Shown: piece after piece, positions 10,074 through 18,843 of the stretch
How the letters are laid out: every line of letters starts with the position of its first letter
How positions within the stretch are numbered: position 1 is the stretch's first letter
DNA from: Pseudidiomarina indica
Lineage (GTDB): Bacteria > Pseudomonadota > Gammaproteobacteria > Enterobacterales > Alteromonadaceae
Direction of reading: 5' to 3'
Length of the DNA stretch: 64,000 nucleotides
NCBI RefSeq assembly: GCF_900104245.1
Contig: NZ_FMXN01000008.1
Location: forward strand, 1-64,000
Position numbers and translations under genes: made by a program
Notes under the pieces: generated by a model
Database searches by the model: none
What the model saw: the letters and a program-made list of their open reading frames with translations, nothing else
Told to the model about the DNA's origin: nothing

Positions 10074-10799
10074 ATGCATTTTTATCGCCGATTACACCCA
10101 GTTCAAGCCATTAGCTTTGATCTGGATGATACGCTTTATAACAATATTCCCGTCATGCAACGGGCTGAACAAGCCATGCGTGACTATGTTGCGCAAGAGT
10201 TCCCACAAACCGCCGTGTGGCAGACAGCAGATTGGTTAGCCCACCGTCAGCAACTATTATTGGAACGGCCCGAGCTGGGTAGTCATATGACGCACTTACG
10301 TCAGTATTCGTTGGCTGCAGGGTTGCACCATTTTGGTGTCAATGAAGATGAGATTGAGGCTGGGGTAACAGCAGCATTTAATCATTTTATGACGTTTCGT
10401 AACGCTATCGAAGTGCCGAAGTCGGTTCACCAAGCTTTGCGCCAACTGGCCGATGCTTATCCTGTGATTGCGGTGAGTAATGGCAACGTTGATGTTGCAG
10501 AGATTGGCCTTGCTCCTTATTTTGTGGGCGTTTTTCAGCCCACCGCAGAACGCCGTGGCAAACCCTACCTTGATTTGTTTTTAGCGGCGCAGCAAGCGCT
10601 GCCAACAGTGGCTCCAGCAGCTTGGTTGCATGTGGGCGATAGCCCTCAAGCCGATATTTTAGGTGCCCATCGGGCGGGCTGGCAAAGTGCTTGGTTTACT
10701 GGAGGCTTGGGCCGTCCAGAGCAGTTACAGATATTGCCAACCTTGGCTTATGATGAGTTAGAGCAACTCGTTGCTTATCTTCTCGCGGCCCGCGGGTAA
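10074..10799 (+). CDS. yigB: HAD-superfamily phosphatase (YigB-like)
   Basis: A 241-residue HAD hydrolase. Motif I is SFDLDDTLYN (about 15-24, nucleophile and acid Asp), motif II is the Ser/Asn of IAVSNGN, motif III is the Lys in GKPYLDLF, and motif IV is HVGDSPQADI. E. coli YigB at this position dephosphorylates FMN in flavin synthesis, so the same activity is probable but substrate choice cannot be read from sequence. It starts 8 bases after xerC. Confidence 0.88.
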   Translation: MHFYRRLHPVQAISFDLDDTLYNNIPVMQRAEQAMRDYVAQEFPQTAVWQTADWLAHRQQLLLERPELGSHMTHLRQYSLAAGLHHFGVNEDEIEAGVTAAFNHFMTFRNAIEVPKSVHQALRQLADAYPVIAVSNGNVDVAEIGLAPYFVGVFQPTAERRGKPYLDLFLAAQQALPTVAPAAWLHVGDSPQADILGAHRAGWQSAWFTGGLGRPEQLQILPTLAYDELEQLVAYLLAARG

Positions 10800-10815
10800 C
10801 TGGTTGCATATACAG
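10800..10815 (+). promoter_or_regulatory. LexA (SOS) box of uvrD
   Basis: CTGGTTGCATATACAG fits the CTGT-N8-ACAG LexA operator with one mismatch (CTGG) and sits 48 bases before uvrD. E. coli uvrD carries a LexA box in the same place. The site begins on the last base of the yigB stop codon. Confidence 0.75.
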
Positions 10816-10862
10816 TAGTCTGGAATTAAACTGATCCTTTTGGCATGGCTTGGAACACACGA

Positions 10863-13061
10863 ATGATGCACGAACACCCTTTACTGACCCAATTGAATGA
10901 AAAACAACGTGATGCTGTGAGTGCTACTGGACGTCACTTGTTGGTATTGGCGGGGGCGGGAAGCGGTAAAACCCGCGTCTTAGTGCATCGTATCGCTTGG
11001 CTCATTCAAACCCAAGGCGTGTCTCCCCACAGTATTTTAGCGGTGACGTTTACCAACAAGGCTGCCGCAGAAATGCGAGGGCGGGTTGAACAATTGCTGG
11101 GGAGCTCGGTGCGAGCTATGTGGATGGGAACCTTCCACGGGCTGGCGCATCGGTTGTTACGAGCGCACTACATGGATGTGGGGTTACCGCAGAACTTTCA
11201 AATTCTGGATAGTGACGATCAGCAACGGCTGATCAAGCGCATGATTCGTAGCCTGAATCTTGATGAAAAACGTTGGCCACCGAAACAAGCTCAGTGGTTT
11301 ATCAACCATAAAAAAGACGAAGGATTACGCCCCCATCATTTGGATGGCTACGATATCAATGAGCGCACCTTCAAAGAAATTTATGAAGCCTATCAAGTCG
11401 CTTGTGATCGTGCGGGGTTGGTCGACTTTGCCGAATTGCTGTTGCGCGCTCATGAATTATTGCGTGATAACAAAGCTGTACGAGAGCATTATCAGCGACG
11501 TTTTCGTCATATTTTAGTGGATGAGTTTCAAGACACGAATACCATTCAATACAGCTGGATTAAATTACTTTCTGGCGTTGGCCAAGACCAAGAATACCCT
11601 AGTTATGTCACCATCGTGGGCGATGATGACCAATCCATTTATGGCTGGCGCGGCGCCCGGGTCGAAAATATTCAACAGTTTTTGCAGGATTACCCGCAGG
11701 CTCTTACCGTTCGGTTGGAGCAAAATTACCGTTCTACAAATACCATCTTAACCGCTGCCAATGAGGTGATTGCGAATAACCAAGGGCGCTTAGGAAAAGA
11801 ACTTTGGACCGACGGTAGCATCGGTGAGCCTATTGATCTCTATGTGGCTTACAACGAAATGGACGAAGCACGCTTTATTGCGGGGCAAATTGAGCAATGG
11901 CATGAGCAAGGCAATGCCCTGCAAGATGTCGCGGTGCTGTACCGCAGTAACGCCCAGTCGCGAGTGCTAGAAGAAGCTCTATTGCATGCCCGAATCCCCT
12001 ATCGAATTTATGGGGGCTTGCGCTTCTTTGATCGACAAGAAGTCAAAGATGCGTTGGCATATTTGCGTTTGGTGGCGAGCCGTCAAGATGATGCTGCGTT
12101 TGAACGTATTATTAATACCCCAACGCGGGGGATTGGTGATCGGACGTTAGGGATTATTCGGGATGGCGGGCGCGAGCGCGGTGTTCCTTTATGGGATGCG
12201 GCGAAACAATTGGTGCAGGAGAAAATACTTACCGGTCGCGCCGGTAATGCGGTGGCGGCATTCACCGATTTAATTGACCAGCTTGAAGATAGCATGGGCG
12301 ATTTGCCATTAGGACGCCAGGTCGATCTTGCCATTAAAAATTCCGGACTAATGGCAATGTATCAAGCGGAAAAAGGCGATAAAGCAGAAACGCGAGTGGA
12401 GAACTTGCAAGAGTTGGTGTCGGCCTGTGATAACTTCAACCAGCTAGATGATGTGATTTTAGAAGATGTCTCGCCACTGCAAGCGTTCTTGGCCCACGCG
12501 GCCTTGGAATCGGGAGAAGAGCAAGCCGAAGAGCATCAAGATGCGGTGCAACTAATGACGCTCCACAGCGCCAAGGGGCTCGAGTTTCCCTTGGTATTTA
12601 TGTGCGGCGTTGAAGAAGGCCTGTTTCCCTCCCAGCAATCACTCACCGAAAGTGGGCGCTTAGAAGAAGAGCGACGGCTGTGCTACGTTGGCATGACCCG
12701 AGCGATGCAAAAGTTGGTGATCACTTACGCTGAGTCACGCCGAATTTATGGTCAAGAGAAGTTCAGTGCCGTGAGTCGGTTTGTTGGTGAGATTCCACCT
12801 AATATGCTCCATCACGTTCGTTCTCAGTCACGGACCAGTCATCATTCCCATGCGCTTGGACGTTTCCATACCGGGGCAAGTCATGAGGCGTTTACCCAAA
12901 CCGGGTACAGTTTGGGGCAACGGGTGCGGCACAGTAAGTTTGGTGAAGGAACTGTCATTAACTATGAGGGCAGTGGCCCACAGAGCCGGGTCCAAGTGAA
13001 CTTTGACGCTGTGGGCAGTAAGTGGCTCGCCGTGGATTATGCGCGTTTAGAACGGTGCTGA
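10863..13061 (+). CDS. uvrD: DNA helicase II (UvrD)
   Basis: A 732-residue SF1A 3'-5' helicase for nucleotide excision and mismatch repair. Walker A is AGAGSGKTRVLVHR, motif Ia is AVTFTNKAAAEMRGR, Walker B is LVDEFQDTN, motif III is VGDDDQSIYGWRGA, motif IV is LEQNYRST, and motifs V-VI include LMTLHSAKGLEF and EERRLCYVGMTRA. The C-terminal RNA-polymerase-binding Tudor-like segment is present (GQRVRHSKFGEGTV). The start at 10863 aligns with the E. coli N-terminus; an earlier ATG at 10845 lacks a ribosome site. A LexA box lies upstream. Confidence 0.96.
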   Translation: MMHEHPLLTQLNEKQRDAVSATGRHLLVLAGAGSGKTRVLVHRIAWLIQTQGVSPHSILAVTFTNKAAAEMRGRVEQLLGSSVRAMWMGTFHGLAHRLLRAHYMDVGLPQNFQILDSDDQQRLIKRMIRSLNLDEKRWPPKQAQWFINHKKDEGLRPHHLDGYDINERTFKEIYEAYQVACDRAGLVDFAELLLRAHELLRDNKAVREHYQRRFRHILVDEFQDTNTIQYSWIKLLSGVGQDQEYPSYVTIVGDDDQSIYGWRGARVENIQQFLQDYPQALTVRLEQNYRSTNTILTAANEVIANNQGRLGKELWTDGSIGEPIDLYVAYNEMDEARFIAGQIEQWHEQGNALQDVAVLYRSNAQSRVLEEALLHARIPYRIYGGLRFFDRQEVKDALAYLRLVASRQDDAAFERIINTPTRGIGDRTLGIIRDGGRERGVPLWDAAKQLVQEKILTGRAGNAVAAFTDLIDQLEDSMGDLPLGRQVDLAIKNSGLMAMYQAEKGDKAETRVENLQELVSACDNFNQLDDVILEDVSPLQAFLAHAALESGEEQAEEHQDAVQLMTLHSAKGLEFPLVFMCGVEEGLFPSQQSLTESGRLEEERRLCYVGMTRAMQKLVITYAESRRIYGQEKFSAVSRFVGEIPPNMLHHVRSQSRTSHHSHALGRFHTGASHEAFTQTGYSLGQRVRHSKFGEGTVINYEGSGPQSRVQVNFDAVGSKWLAVDYARLERC

Positions 13062-13936
13062 TGGAGCAACGTATCCACACTGTAAATGGCTAAGGCCGTC
13101 CAGATCATGGCAAAGGTAATAAGTTTGTCAGCGGTCAGTGACTCGCCGTACATGAATACCGCCAAGACAAACATAAGCGACGGGCCAATATATTGAAAGA
13201 AACCTAAGGTGGAATAGCGGATGCGCTGTGCGGCTGCGGTAAAACACAGCAATGGGGCTGTTGTCACCACGCCAGCTGCCACTAACAGCAAGCTTAATTG
13301 CCAGCCGTTCGCGATAAGGTTAAAGCTTTGCGCTTCGGCAAAAAAGCCGTAATAGATCAGGACAATGGGTAGCAAGATCAGTGTTTCCAGCCATAAACCG
13401 GTCACCGAATCGACCGGCAAGCGCTTCCGAATCGCCCCATAAATGGCGAAACTACAGGCTAAGGTGAGGGCAATCCACGGGATGGAACCGAACGAAATAA
13501 TTTGAATGAGCACCCCAGTGAAAGCGAGCAAAATGGCAAGTAACTGCATTTTTCGCATGCGTTCAGAAAAAAACAGCATGCCAATTGCGACATTGAGTAA
13601 GGGGTTAATGTAATACCCCAAACTGGCGTCTAAAATATGATTATTGTTCACCGCCCAAATGAATAAGAACCAATTCCCACCCAATAAGAAGGTTGCCAGC
13701 GTGAGTCGGAGCATGTACGTCCGATTCATTAATACCGGTTTAATGCGGTCAAAACGTCCCAGCATGAGAATGAGCGCCAAAACCAGCACAAATGACCAAA
13801 CAATTCGATGTCCCAAAATTTCGAGGGCAGGAATTTGTTGCAGCCATTTAAAATAAATTGGGGCAATCCCCCACATGGTATAGGCAGCAATTGCAAACAT
13901 CACACCATGTCGGCTGTGCAAGGAAGGGTTGCTCAT
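13037..13936 (-). CDS. rarD: RarD family EamA-type membrane transporter
   Basis: A 299-residue, about ten-helix drug/metabolite transporter superfamily protein. The N-terminus (GVMFAIAAYTMWGIAPIYFK) and the GYYINPLLNV segment are typical of RarD. Substrate is not known. Its 3' end overlaps the 3' end of uvrD by 25 bases in convergent orientation, so the two genes share coding DNA. Confidence 0.92.
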   Translation of the reverse strand: MSNPSLHSRHGVMFAIAAYTMWGIAPIYFKWLQQIPALEILGHRIVWSFVLVLALILMLGRFDRIKPVLMNRTYMLRLTLATFLLGGNWFLFIWAVNNNHILDASLGYYINPLLNVAIGMLFFSERMRKMQLLAILLAFTGVLIQIISFGSIPWIALTLACSFAIYGAIRKRLPVDSVTGLWLETLILLPIVLIYYGFFAEAQSFNLIANGWQLSLLLVAAGVVTTAPLLCFTAAAQRIRYSTLGFFQYIGPSLMFVLAVFMYGESLTADKLITFAMIWTALAIYSVDTLLHQHRSKRA

Positions 13937-14082
13937 GAATTGGATCCTAACAGTTTAATTTGTACGAATAACCACCAGTTACCACGAAACAAAGGGAGAT
14001 TTACCATTGCTCAGTGGAGCTTCGCACGCGGGATGCATACAATAGTGAATCTACCAGTCAGTCGTCAATTGGAGACGTAATT

Positions 14083-15900
14083 TTGTCGGAATCATCCCTG
14101 TCGAAAGTTCTTGCTGAGGTGTTTGGTTATACCTCTTTCCGCGAAGGCCAATTACAGGTCATCGAGGCAGTGATGCAACAACGAGACGCGCTTGTCCTGA
14201 TGCCGACGGGTGGTGGTAAATCCTTGTGTTACCAGTTGCCGGCATTAGTGGGCGAAGGTCTTACGGTTGTTATCTCACCTTTAATCAGTTTAATGCAAGA
14301 CCAAGTTGAAGCCTTGCAAGCCATGGGCATTGCGGCCGCTGCGCTCAATAATGGGATCAGTCCAGAAGCGAGTCAGCTGATCAGCACGCAATTAAATCAG
14401 CATCAAATTCGGTTGTTGTATGTGAGCCCAGAACGCGCCTTGCAGCCTTATTTTATGCGCCAATTGCAACAATGGCCGGTGCGGTTAATTGCCATTGACG
14501 AAGCTCACTGTATTTCTCAATGGGGGCATGATTTCCGCCCCGAATATGGGCAGTTGGGCCAATTACGTGAAGCCTTGCCACAGGTTCCTTTTATGGCACT
14601 CACGGCCACAGCCGATGCCGCCACCGAAGCAGACATTATTTCCCGCTTAAAGCTGCATGATCCGGTGGTTTATAAAGGGTCGTTTGATCGACCGAATATC
14701 CGCTACGTGGTCGAAGAAAAATATAAGCCATTTAAACAAGTCACCGATTATATCAAAAGACAACGTGGTGCATCAGGAATCGTTTACTGTGGTAGCCGCA
14801 AAAAAGTAGAAGAACTGGCTGAGAAGCTCAGTCGAGAAGGCATTCGGGCTGCTGGTTACCACGCAGGTATGGAACACGATTGGCGGCAGGATGTGTTACG
14901 TCGATTTGTGCGTGATGACTTGGATGTGGTAGTGGCGACGGTCGCTTTTGGGATGGGGATTAACAAGCCCAACGTACGTTTCGTGGTGCATTTTGATGTC
15001 CCGCGAAGTGTGGAAGGTTATTACCAAGAAACCGGACGAGCGGGGCGTGATGGGTTGGCAGCAGAAGCATTGTTGTTGTACGACCCGGGCGATGTAGCTT
15101 GGATCAAGTCCGTCATTTTCGAGCACCCAGATGAAGAGCGGCGGCGAATTGAGCTGCATAAGTTTGCTGCCATGCAAGCACTGGGAGAAGCTCAAACCTG
15201 TCGGCGCTTGGTATTGCTGAATTACTTCAATGAACATCGCAATGAACCCTGTGGCAACTGTGATATTTGTTTGGATCCGCCGCGCCAGTATGACGGGACC
15301 GTGGATGCCCAAAAAGTGCTGTCCTGCATTTATCGAGTGGGGCAGCGATATGGGGTTACACACATCATCGATGTGTTACGGGGAAGTAAATCCCAACGGT
15401 TGGTTGAATTAGGCCACGATAAATTATCCACCTTTGGCATTGGGGCCGATCAAAGCCATGAATACTGGCTGGGAGTGGTGCGGCAGCTGATTCACCGTGG
15501 TTACGTGGTACAAAATATTCAGCAATACAGTGTCCTGCAATTAACGGAAGCTGCACGTCCCATTTTGCGGGGAGAAATTGCATTACAGTTAGCTCAACCT
15601 CGTATTAATCTTGCCGTTTCAAAACCTCGAGTGGCGGATCGAGGCGACTACGACAAAGTGCTATTCCGTCGCTTGCGGGCGCTGCGTAAAGCCATTGCGG
15701 ATGCTGAAGAGGTGCCGCCTTTTGTGGTATTCAACGATACCAGTTTGGTCGAAATGGCCGTGCATTACCCCACCGATGACGAGGCCATGCTCGCCATTAC
15801 CGGCGTTGGTCAAAAGAAACTGGAGCGCTACGGCCAGGAGTTTATTGCGGCGATTGTTGCTTACCTAGACGCAGAAGAAGAGCCCATCCTGAATTTATAA
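14083..15900 (+). CDS. recQ: ATP-dependent DNA helicase RecQ
   Basis: A 605-residue SF2 helicase of the RecF recombination pathway. FREGQ and MPTGGGKSLCYQLP (Walker A), DEAHCISQWGHDFRPEY (DEAH box and aromatic loop), LTATAD and QETGRAGRDG (motif VI) are all present. A four-cysteine zinc site (C-RRL... CGNCDIC), a winged helix and a C-terminal HRDC domain (about 525-605) follow. The TTG at 14083 is chosen because GGAG lies 7 bases upstream and the length then matches E. coli (609); a GTG at 14014 in frame has no such support. Confidence 0.94.
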   Translation: MSESSLSKVLAEVFGYTSFREGQLQVIEAVMQQRDALVLMPTGGGKSLCYQLPALVGEGLTVVISPLISLMQDQVEALQAMGIAAAALNNGISPEASQLISTQLNQHQIRLLYVSPERALQPYFMRQLQQWPVRLIAIDEAHCISQWGHDFRPEYGQLGQLREALPQVPFMALTATADAATEADIISRLKLHDPVVYKGSFDRPNIRYVVEEKYKPFKQVTDYIKRQRGASGIVYCGSRKKVEELAEKLSREGIRAAGYHAGMEHDWRQDVLRRFVRDDLDVVVATVAFGMGINKPNVRFVVHFDVPRSVEGYYQETGRAGRDGLAAEALLLYDPGDVAWIKSVIFEHPDEERRRIELHKFAAMQALGEAQTCRRLVLLNYFNEHRNEPCGNCDICLDPPRQYDGTVDAQKVLSCIYRVGQRYGVTHIIDVLRGSKSQRLVELGHDKLSTFGIGADQSHEYWLGVVRQLIHRGYVVQNIQQYSVLQLTEAARPILRGEIALQLAQPRINLAVSKPRVADRGDYDKVLFRRLRALRKAIADAEEVPPFVVFNDTSLVEMAVHYPTDDEAMLAITGVGQKKLERYGQEFIAAIVAYLDAEEEPILNL

Positions 15901-16017
15901 TTTGAAGCAGTTGCTGGTCATGCTTGAAATGACCGAAAAAGATGCAAAGTCATGGAAATCATGTCAGTCTATCGTTGAAATGATTGAGTCACGCGCTGTG
16001 ACAAGGAAGAATGAACG

Positions 16018-17001
16018 ATGACTGATGAGAACCATTGGCGAGTCATTCGCCTTACCGAGTTTACCCGCCCCTCTGCCCCTGCAACCACGTTGCTGCAGCA
16101 ATGGTATCACCATATTCGTAACATCTTTATTCAAGCAGATGAAGCGTCGCTTGAGGAGGAGTCGGAAAGCTTACCTGGCTATCGCGACTTTTCGGTCGCT
16201 CCTGCCGCCCAGGCCCTTGATGAAGCCTTTGCTGATTGGTTATCAAAACCGACCCCAGGCGTTAAATTTTTGGTGGGGCCGCCACACAGTGGGCTTGCGT
16301 CGATTGCTTCAGTGTGGGCCGCCGAACGCGATTGGTCCTGCCTGACAGCTCCCGATAGAAAACAAATAGAAGAGGCCGCAATTGATTCGTGGTGGGAGCC
16401 GCAAGCAGCCGAGCAATGGGTGATTCCTGATTTGTCGAGTTATTGGCAACGGCGGGTGAACGGGTTGTCATTTATCCGTGCTCTTTTACCTCGAATATTA
16501 CAGGGGAGCCTAGGTCAAGGCTTGGTCGTTTGCGATAGCTGGAGCTTCATCTTTCTACAACACACCTCGCTGCTGCATTTATCTCATATTTATTGTTTCG
16601 CTGCGGCGGATGCGCCGCTACTCCGTCAACTCGGTATTCGAGCCCCAACCAAGCAACTGAAAAGCTTAGCAGCACAAGCATTGGGTAATCCCGGTGTCGC
16701 ACTGGCGTTGTGGACTGCCATGCGGGAAGGTCACCACGAGCCACCGTGCGTTCCTATCGGCAGCGATGATAGCACTGCCTTTGTGTTGTATAGCCTGTTG
16801 TTGCATCACGGGTTATCTCGCGATGACTTGCAGGACGTGTTACCGAATTTAACGGTGACCCAAATTGATGGTCAGTTATTGCTCTTGGAACAGGCGCAGA
16901 TTGTGCATCGTGAACAACAACAATGGCAGGTGTCCGTGCACGGGTATTTGACTGCGCGTGACTTTTTGAAAAGTCGCGGGTTTGATGTCGACGCATTCTA
17001 G
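16018..17001 (+). CDS. Uncharacterised AAA+-like protein with degenerate P-loop, next to mscS
   Basis: A 327-residue protein I do not recognise. It has no signal peptide or membrane helix. The order of elements suggests an ORC/STAND-like AAA+ fold: a P-loop position LVGPPHSGLAS (about 85-95) in which the Walker A Lys is replaced by Leu, a Walker B-like LVVCDSW (about 175), a lid-like QALGNPGVALAL stretch (about 222-233) and a C-terminal winged-helix-like region (about 255-327). Without the Lys, ATP hydrolysis is doubtful. It starts behind AAGGAAG, and mscS follows after 20 bases with its own AGGAGG, so they are likely co-transcribed. The fold call is inference. Confidence 0.65.
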   Translation: MTDENHWRVIRLTEFTRPSAPATTLLQQWYHHIRNIFIQADEASLEEESESLPGYRDFSVAPAAQALDEAFADWLSKPTPGVKFLVGPPHSGLASIASVWAAERDWSCLTAPDRKQIEEAAIDSWWEPQAAEQWVIPDLSSYWQRRVNGLSFIRALLPRILQGSLGQGLVVCDSWSFIFLQHTSLLHLSHIYCFAAADAPLLRQLGIRAPTKQLKSLAAQALGNPGVALALWTAMREGHHEPPCVPIGSDDSTAFVLYSLLLHHGLSRDDLQDVLPNLTVTQIDGQLLLLEQAQIVHREQQQWQVSVHGYLTARDFLKSRGFDVDAF

Positions 17002-17021
17002 TGACAAATTAGGAGGCCGCC

Positions 17022-17837
17022 ATGGAAGCTGAAAAATTACTTGGGTTGTTTAAAACCCTGACGCAAGACATTGTGATTGAAATTGTTGTCGTCATTACCT
17101 CCGCAGTCCTGATTGTGTGGCTGAGCCAACGTGTGCTCCCTTGGTTAGCGAACCATTTGTATGGTCGGCAACGCTTGCTGTTGTTAGCTCTGATCCCCAC
17201 TACCCGCATTCTGATTTTCTTGCTTGCCTTGGCGTGGGTGGTCCCTTTGGTGATTGAAACGACCATGCAAAACATGATCGCCATCTTGGGTGCTGCGGGT
17301 GTGGCCATTGGCTTTGCCATGAAGGATTACGTCAGCAGTCTGATTGCGGGCATTGTCGCTGTGTATGAGTTGCCCTACCGCCCAGGTGATTGGATAGAAG
17401 TGGATGGCCAGTATGGCGAAGTAACACACATTGGGATGCGAACGGTTGAGATCGTCACAGCGAATGGTGACTTTGTCTTCGTCCCCCATCTGAAAATTTG
17501 GGACCATCTTATTGTGAATGCGAATCGTGGGAAGCCGAGCTTGCTGTGTGTGATCGACTTTTATTTGGCCGCGGATCATGACCCCTACCTGGTGCAGCAA
17601 GTTCTCTACGACGTTGCCTTAACCAGCCCATATTTGCAGCTCAGTGAACCCATTGCGGTGGTCGTTGCGGAGCAGCCTTGGGGAACCCATTACCAGCTAA
17701 AAGCTAATCCAATTGATCCCCGCCAGCAGTTTTTATTTAAATCGGATGTGACGGCACGCGGCAAAACATGCCTACGTGCCTTATCAGTGCCGTTTGCTAA
17801 CTTGCCACCAGACTGCGTTGTTGAGGTATCCCCATAG
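17022..17837 (+). CDS. MscS family mechanosensitive channel
   Basis: A 271-residue membrane protein of the MscS family. Two to three N-terminal helices (about 15-35, 45-70, 75-95) are followed by the pore-lining helix and the beta domain: AAGVAIGFAMKDYVSSLIAGI, then YRPGDWIEVDGQYGEVTHIGMRTVEIVT. It has fewer helices than large MscK-type channels. AGGAGG precedes the start. It pairs with the upstream AAA+-like gene, and its 3' end overlaps the convergent acyltransferase gene by 41 bases. Confidence 0.92.
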   Translation: MEAEKLLGLFKTLTQDIVIEIVVVITSAVLIVWLSQRVLPWLANHLYGRQRLLLLALIPTTRILIFLLALAWVVPLVIETTMQNMIAILGAAGVAIGFAMKDYVSSLIAGIVAVYELPYRPGDWIEVDGQYGEVTHIGMRTVEIVTANGDFVFVPHLKIWDHLIVNANRGKPSLLCVIDFYLAADHDPYLVQQVLYDVALTSPYLQLSEPIAVVVAEQPWGTHYQLKANPIDPRQQFLFKSDVTARGKTCLRALSVPFANLPPDCVVEVSP

Positions 17838-18843
17838 ACAAAATATAGGGGAGTTCTGCTTGCTGGCGCTCGGCAAAGGTGGTTTTACTGTCCAAGCCTT
17901 GCCAATTCATGGCAATGAGGGCTTGGGCAACGGCGCCGCCTAACCCTGCCCCAGGACCCAGTAAAATAATATGATCAGGGGCAAACTCTTTCACCGCCAC
18001 CTGAATGGCGCGGGTGAAATGATAGGTTTGGGTGACTTGATGGTCCAAGGTGTATTGCTGCAATGCCGCCGTATTGACCGCTTGCGGTGTCCAAATATGA
18101 CCCCGCCCATCAATTAAGGGAATGCTGGGGGGATGAAACAGGTGCGCTGGCCAAAGTTGCTGAGCTTGATCTGCAGCGTTGGTCATCATGGCAGTGTGGA
18201 AGGCAGCGTGGCCCGGTAAAATCATGGGGAACCGATCATCCACTCGCGGGAGTGCGGCTACCGCTGCCTGACAGGCTTCGGTGGTACCCGCGAGTACCGC
18301 ATAGCCCCCGTAGTGGATGGACAGGTACAGCTCCCCTTCATGGCGGGCTAATTGTTCTGCCACCGCAGCTTCATAGCCGGGATGAGGTCGCCATTCACTA
18401 TCCACCAAGGGGTAAATAAATTGTGCTCCGGCTCCTGCTGCTGTGAGCTCTGCCATGGAAGTCACCAACCGAGTAGTTGTGGCAATATCCCAGCAACCTG
18501 CGCACGCCATGGTGGTATACCAACCCATGGAGTTTCCAGTGAGCGCCACAATGTCGAATTGCTCCTGATTGATCGCTAAGTAGTCTAGATAGCCACCCGC
18601 ATAAATTAATGCCGCTGCATTCGTGGCATGTTGGTGCAGGGTGCTTTTATAGTGCGGTGCCTGATCCAATTCGGTAACGGTTGGTAGCTTAAGAGCGGCA
18701 CGGGTTTGATCGATTTGTGCCAGCGCATGCTTGGCAGCGGTGTGATTGGCACCGATGTTTGCAATAATCGAGCCTAACTCAGGGCGGTTGTAGGTACCCC
18801 GTCCTGGGCAAACAACTAACGCAGTCCGGCGAGTCGTCGTCAT
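17797..18843 (-). CDS. FabD-fold acyltransferase lacking the malonate-binding Arg
   Basis: A 348-residue protein with the acyl-CoA:ACP transacylase fold. The nucleophile elbow is GNSMG (S105), and the catalytic His is in GHAAFHTAMM (H216 or H212). In E. coli FabD the Arg that holds the malonyl carboxylate lies 25 residues after the Ser; at that spacing here (RLVTSMAEL) residue 130 is Met. The usual annotation is malonyltransferase, but loss of the Arg argues for a different acyl group. It starts directly after the stop of the fused E1 gene, so the two are an operon. It is longer than FabD (about 310). Confidence 0.75.
   Translation of the reverse strand: MTTTRRTALVVCPGRGTYNRPELGSIIANIGANHTAAKHALAQIDQTRAALKLPTVTELDQAPHYKSTLHQHATNAAALIYAGGYLDYLAINQEQFDIVALTGNSMGWYTTMACAGCWDIATTTRLVTSMAELTAAGAGAQFIYPLVDSEWRPHPGYEAAVAEQLARHEGELYLSIHYGGYAVLAGTTEACQAAVAALPRVDDRFPMILPGHAAFHTAMMTNAADQAQQLWPAHLFHPPSIPLIDGRGHIWTPQAVNTAALQQYTLDHQVTQTYHFTRAIQVAVKEFAPDHIILLGPGAGLGGAVAQALIAMNWQGLDSKTTFAERQQAELPYILSMGIPQQRSLVAS

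Noticed and set aside
14014-14082. Longer recQ from GTG 14014
   Set aside because: The added 23 residues have no family match, and TTG 14083 has a well-spaced GGAG.
14896-15363. 155-codon open frame antisense to recQ
   Set aside because: Opposite to conserved helicase motifs; no domain and no ribosome site.
17797-18843. Calling the acyltransferase FabD
   Set aside because: The malonate-binding Arg is absent, the gene is outside any fatty-acid synthesis cluster, and the protein is longer than FabD.
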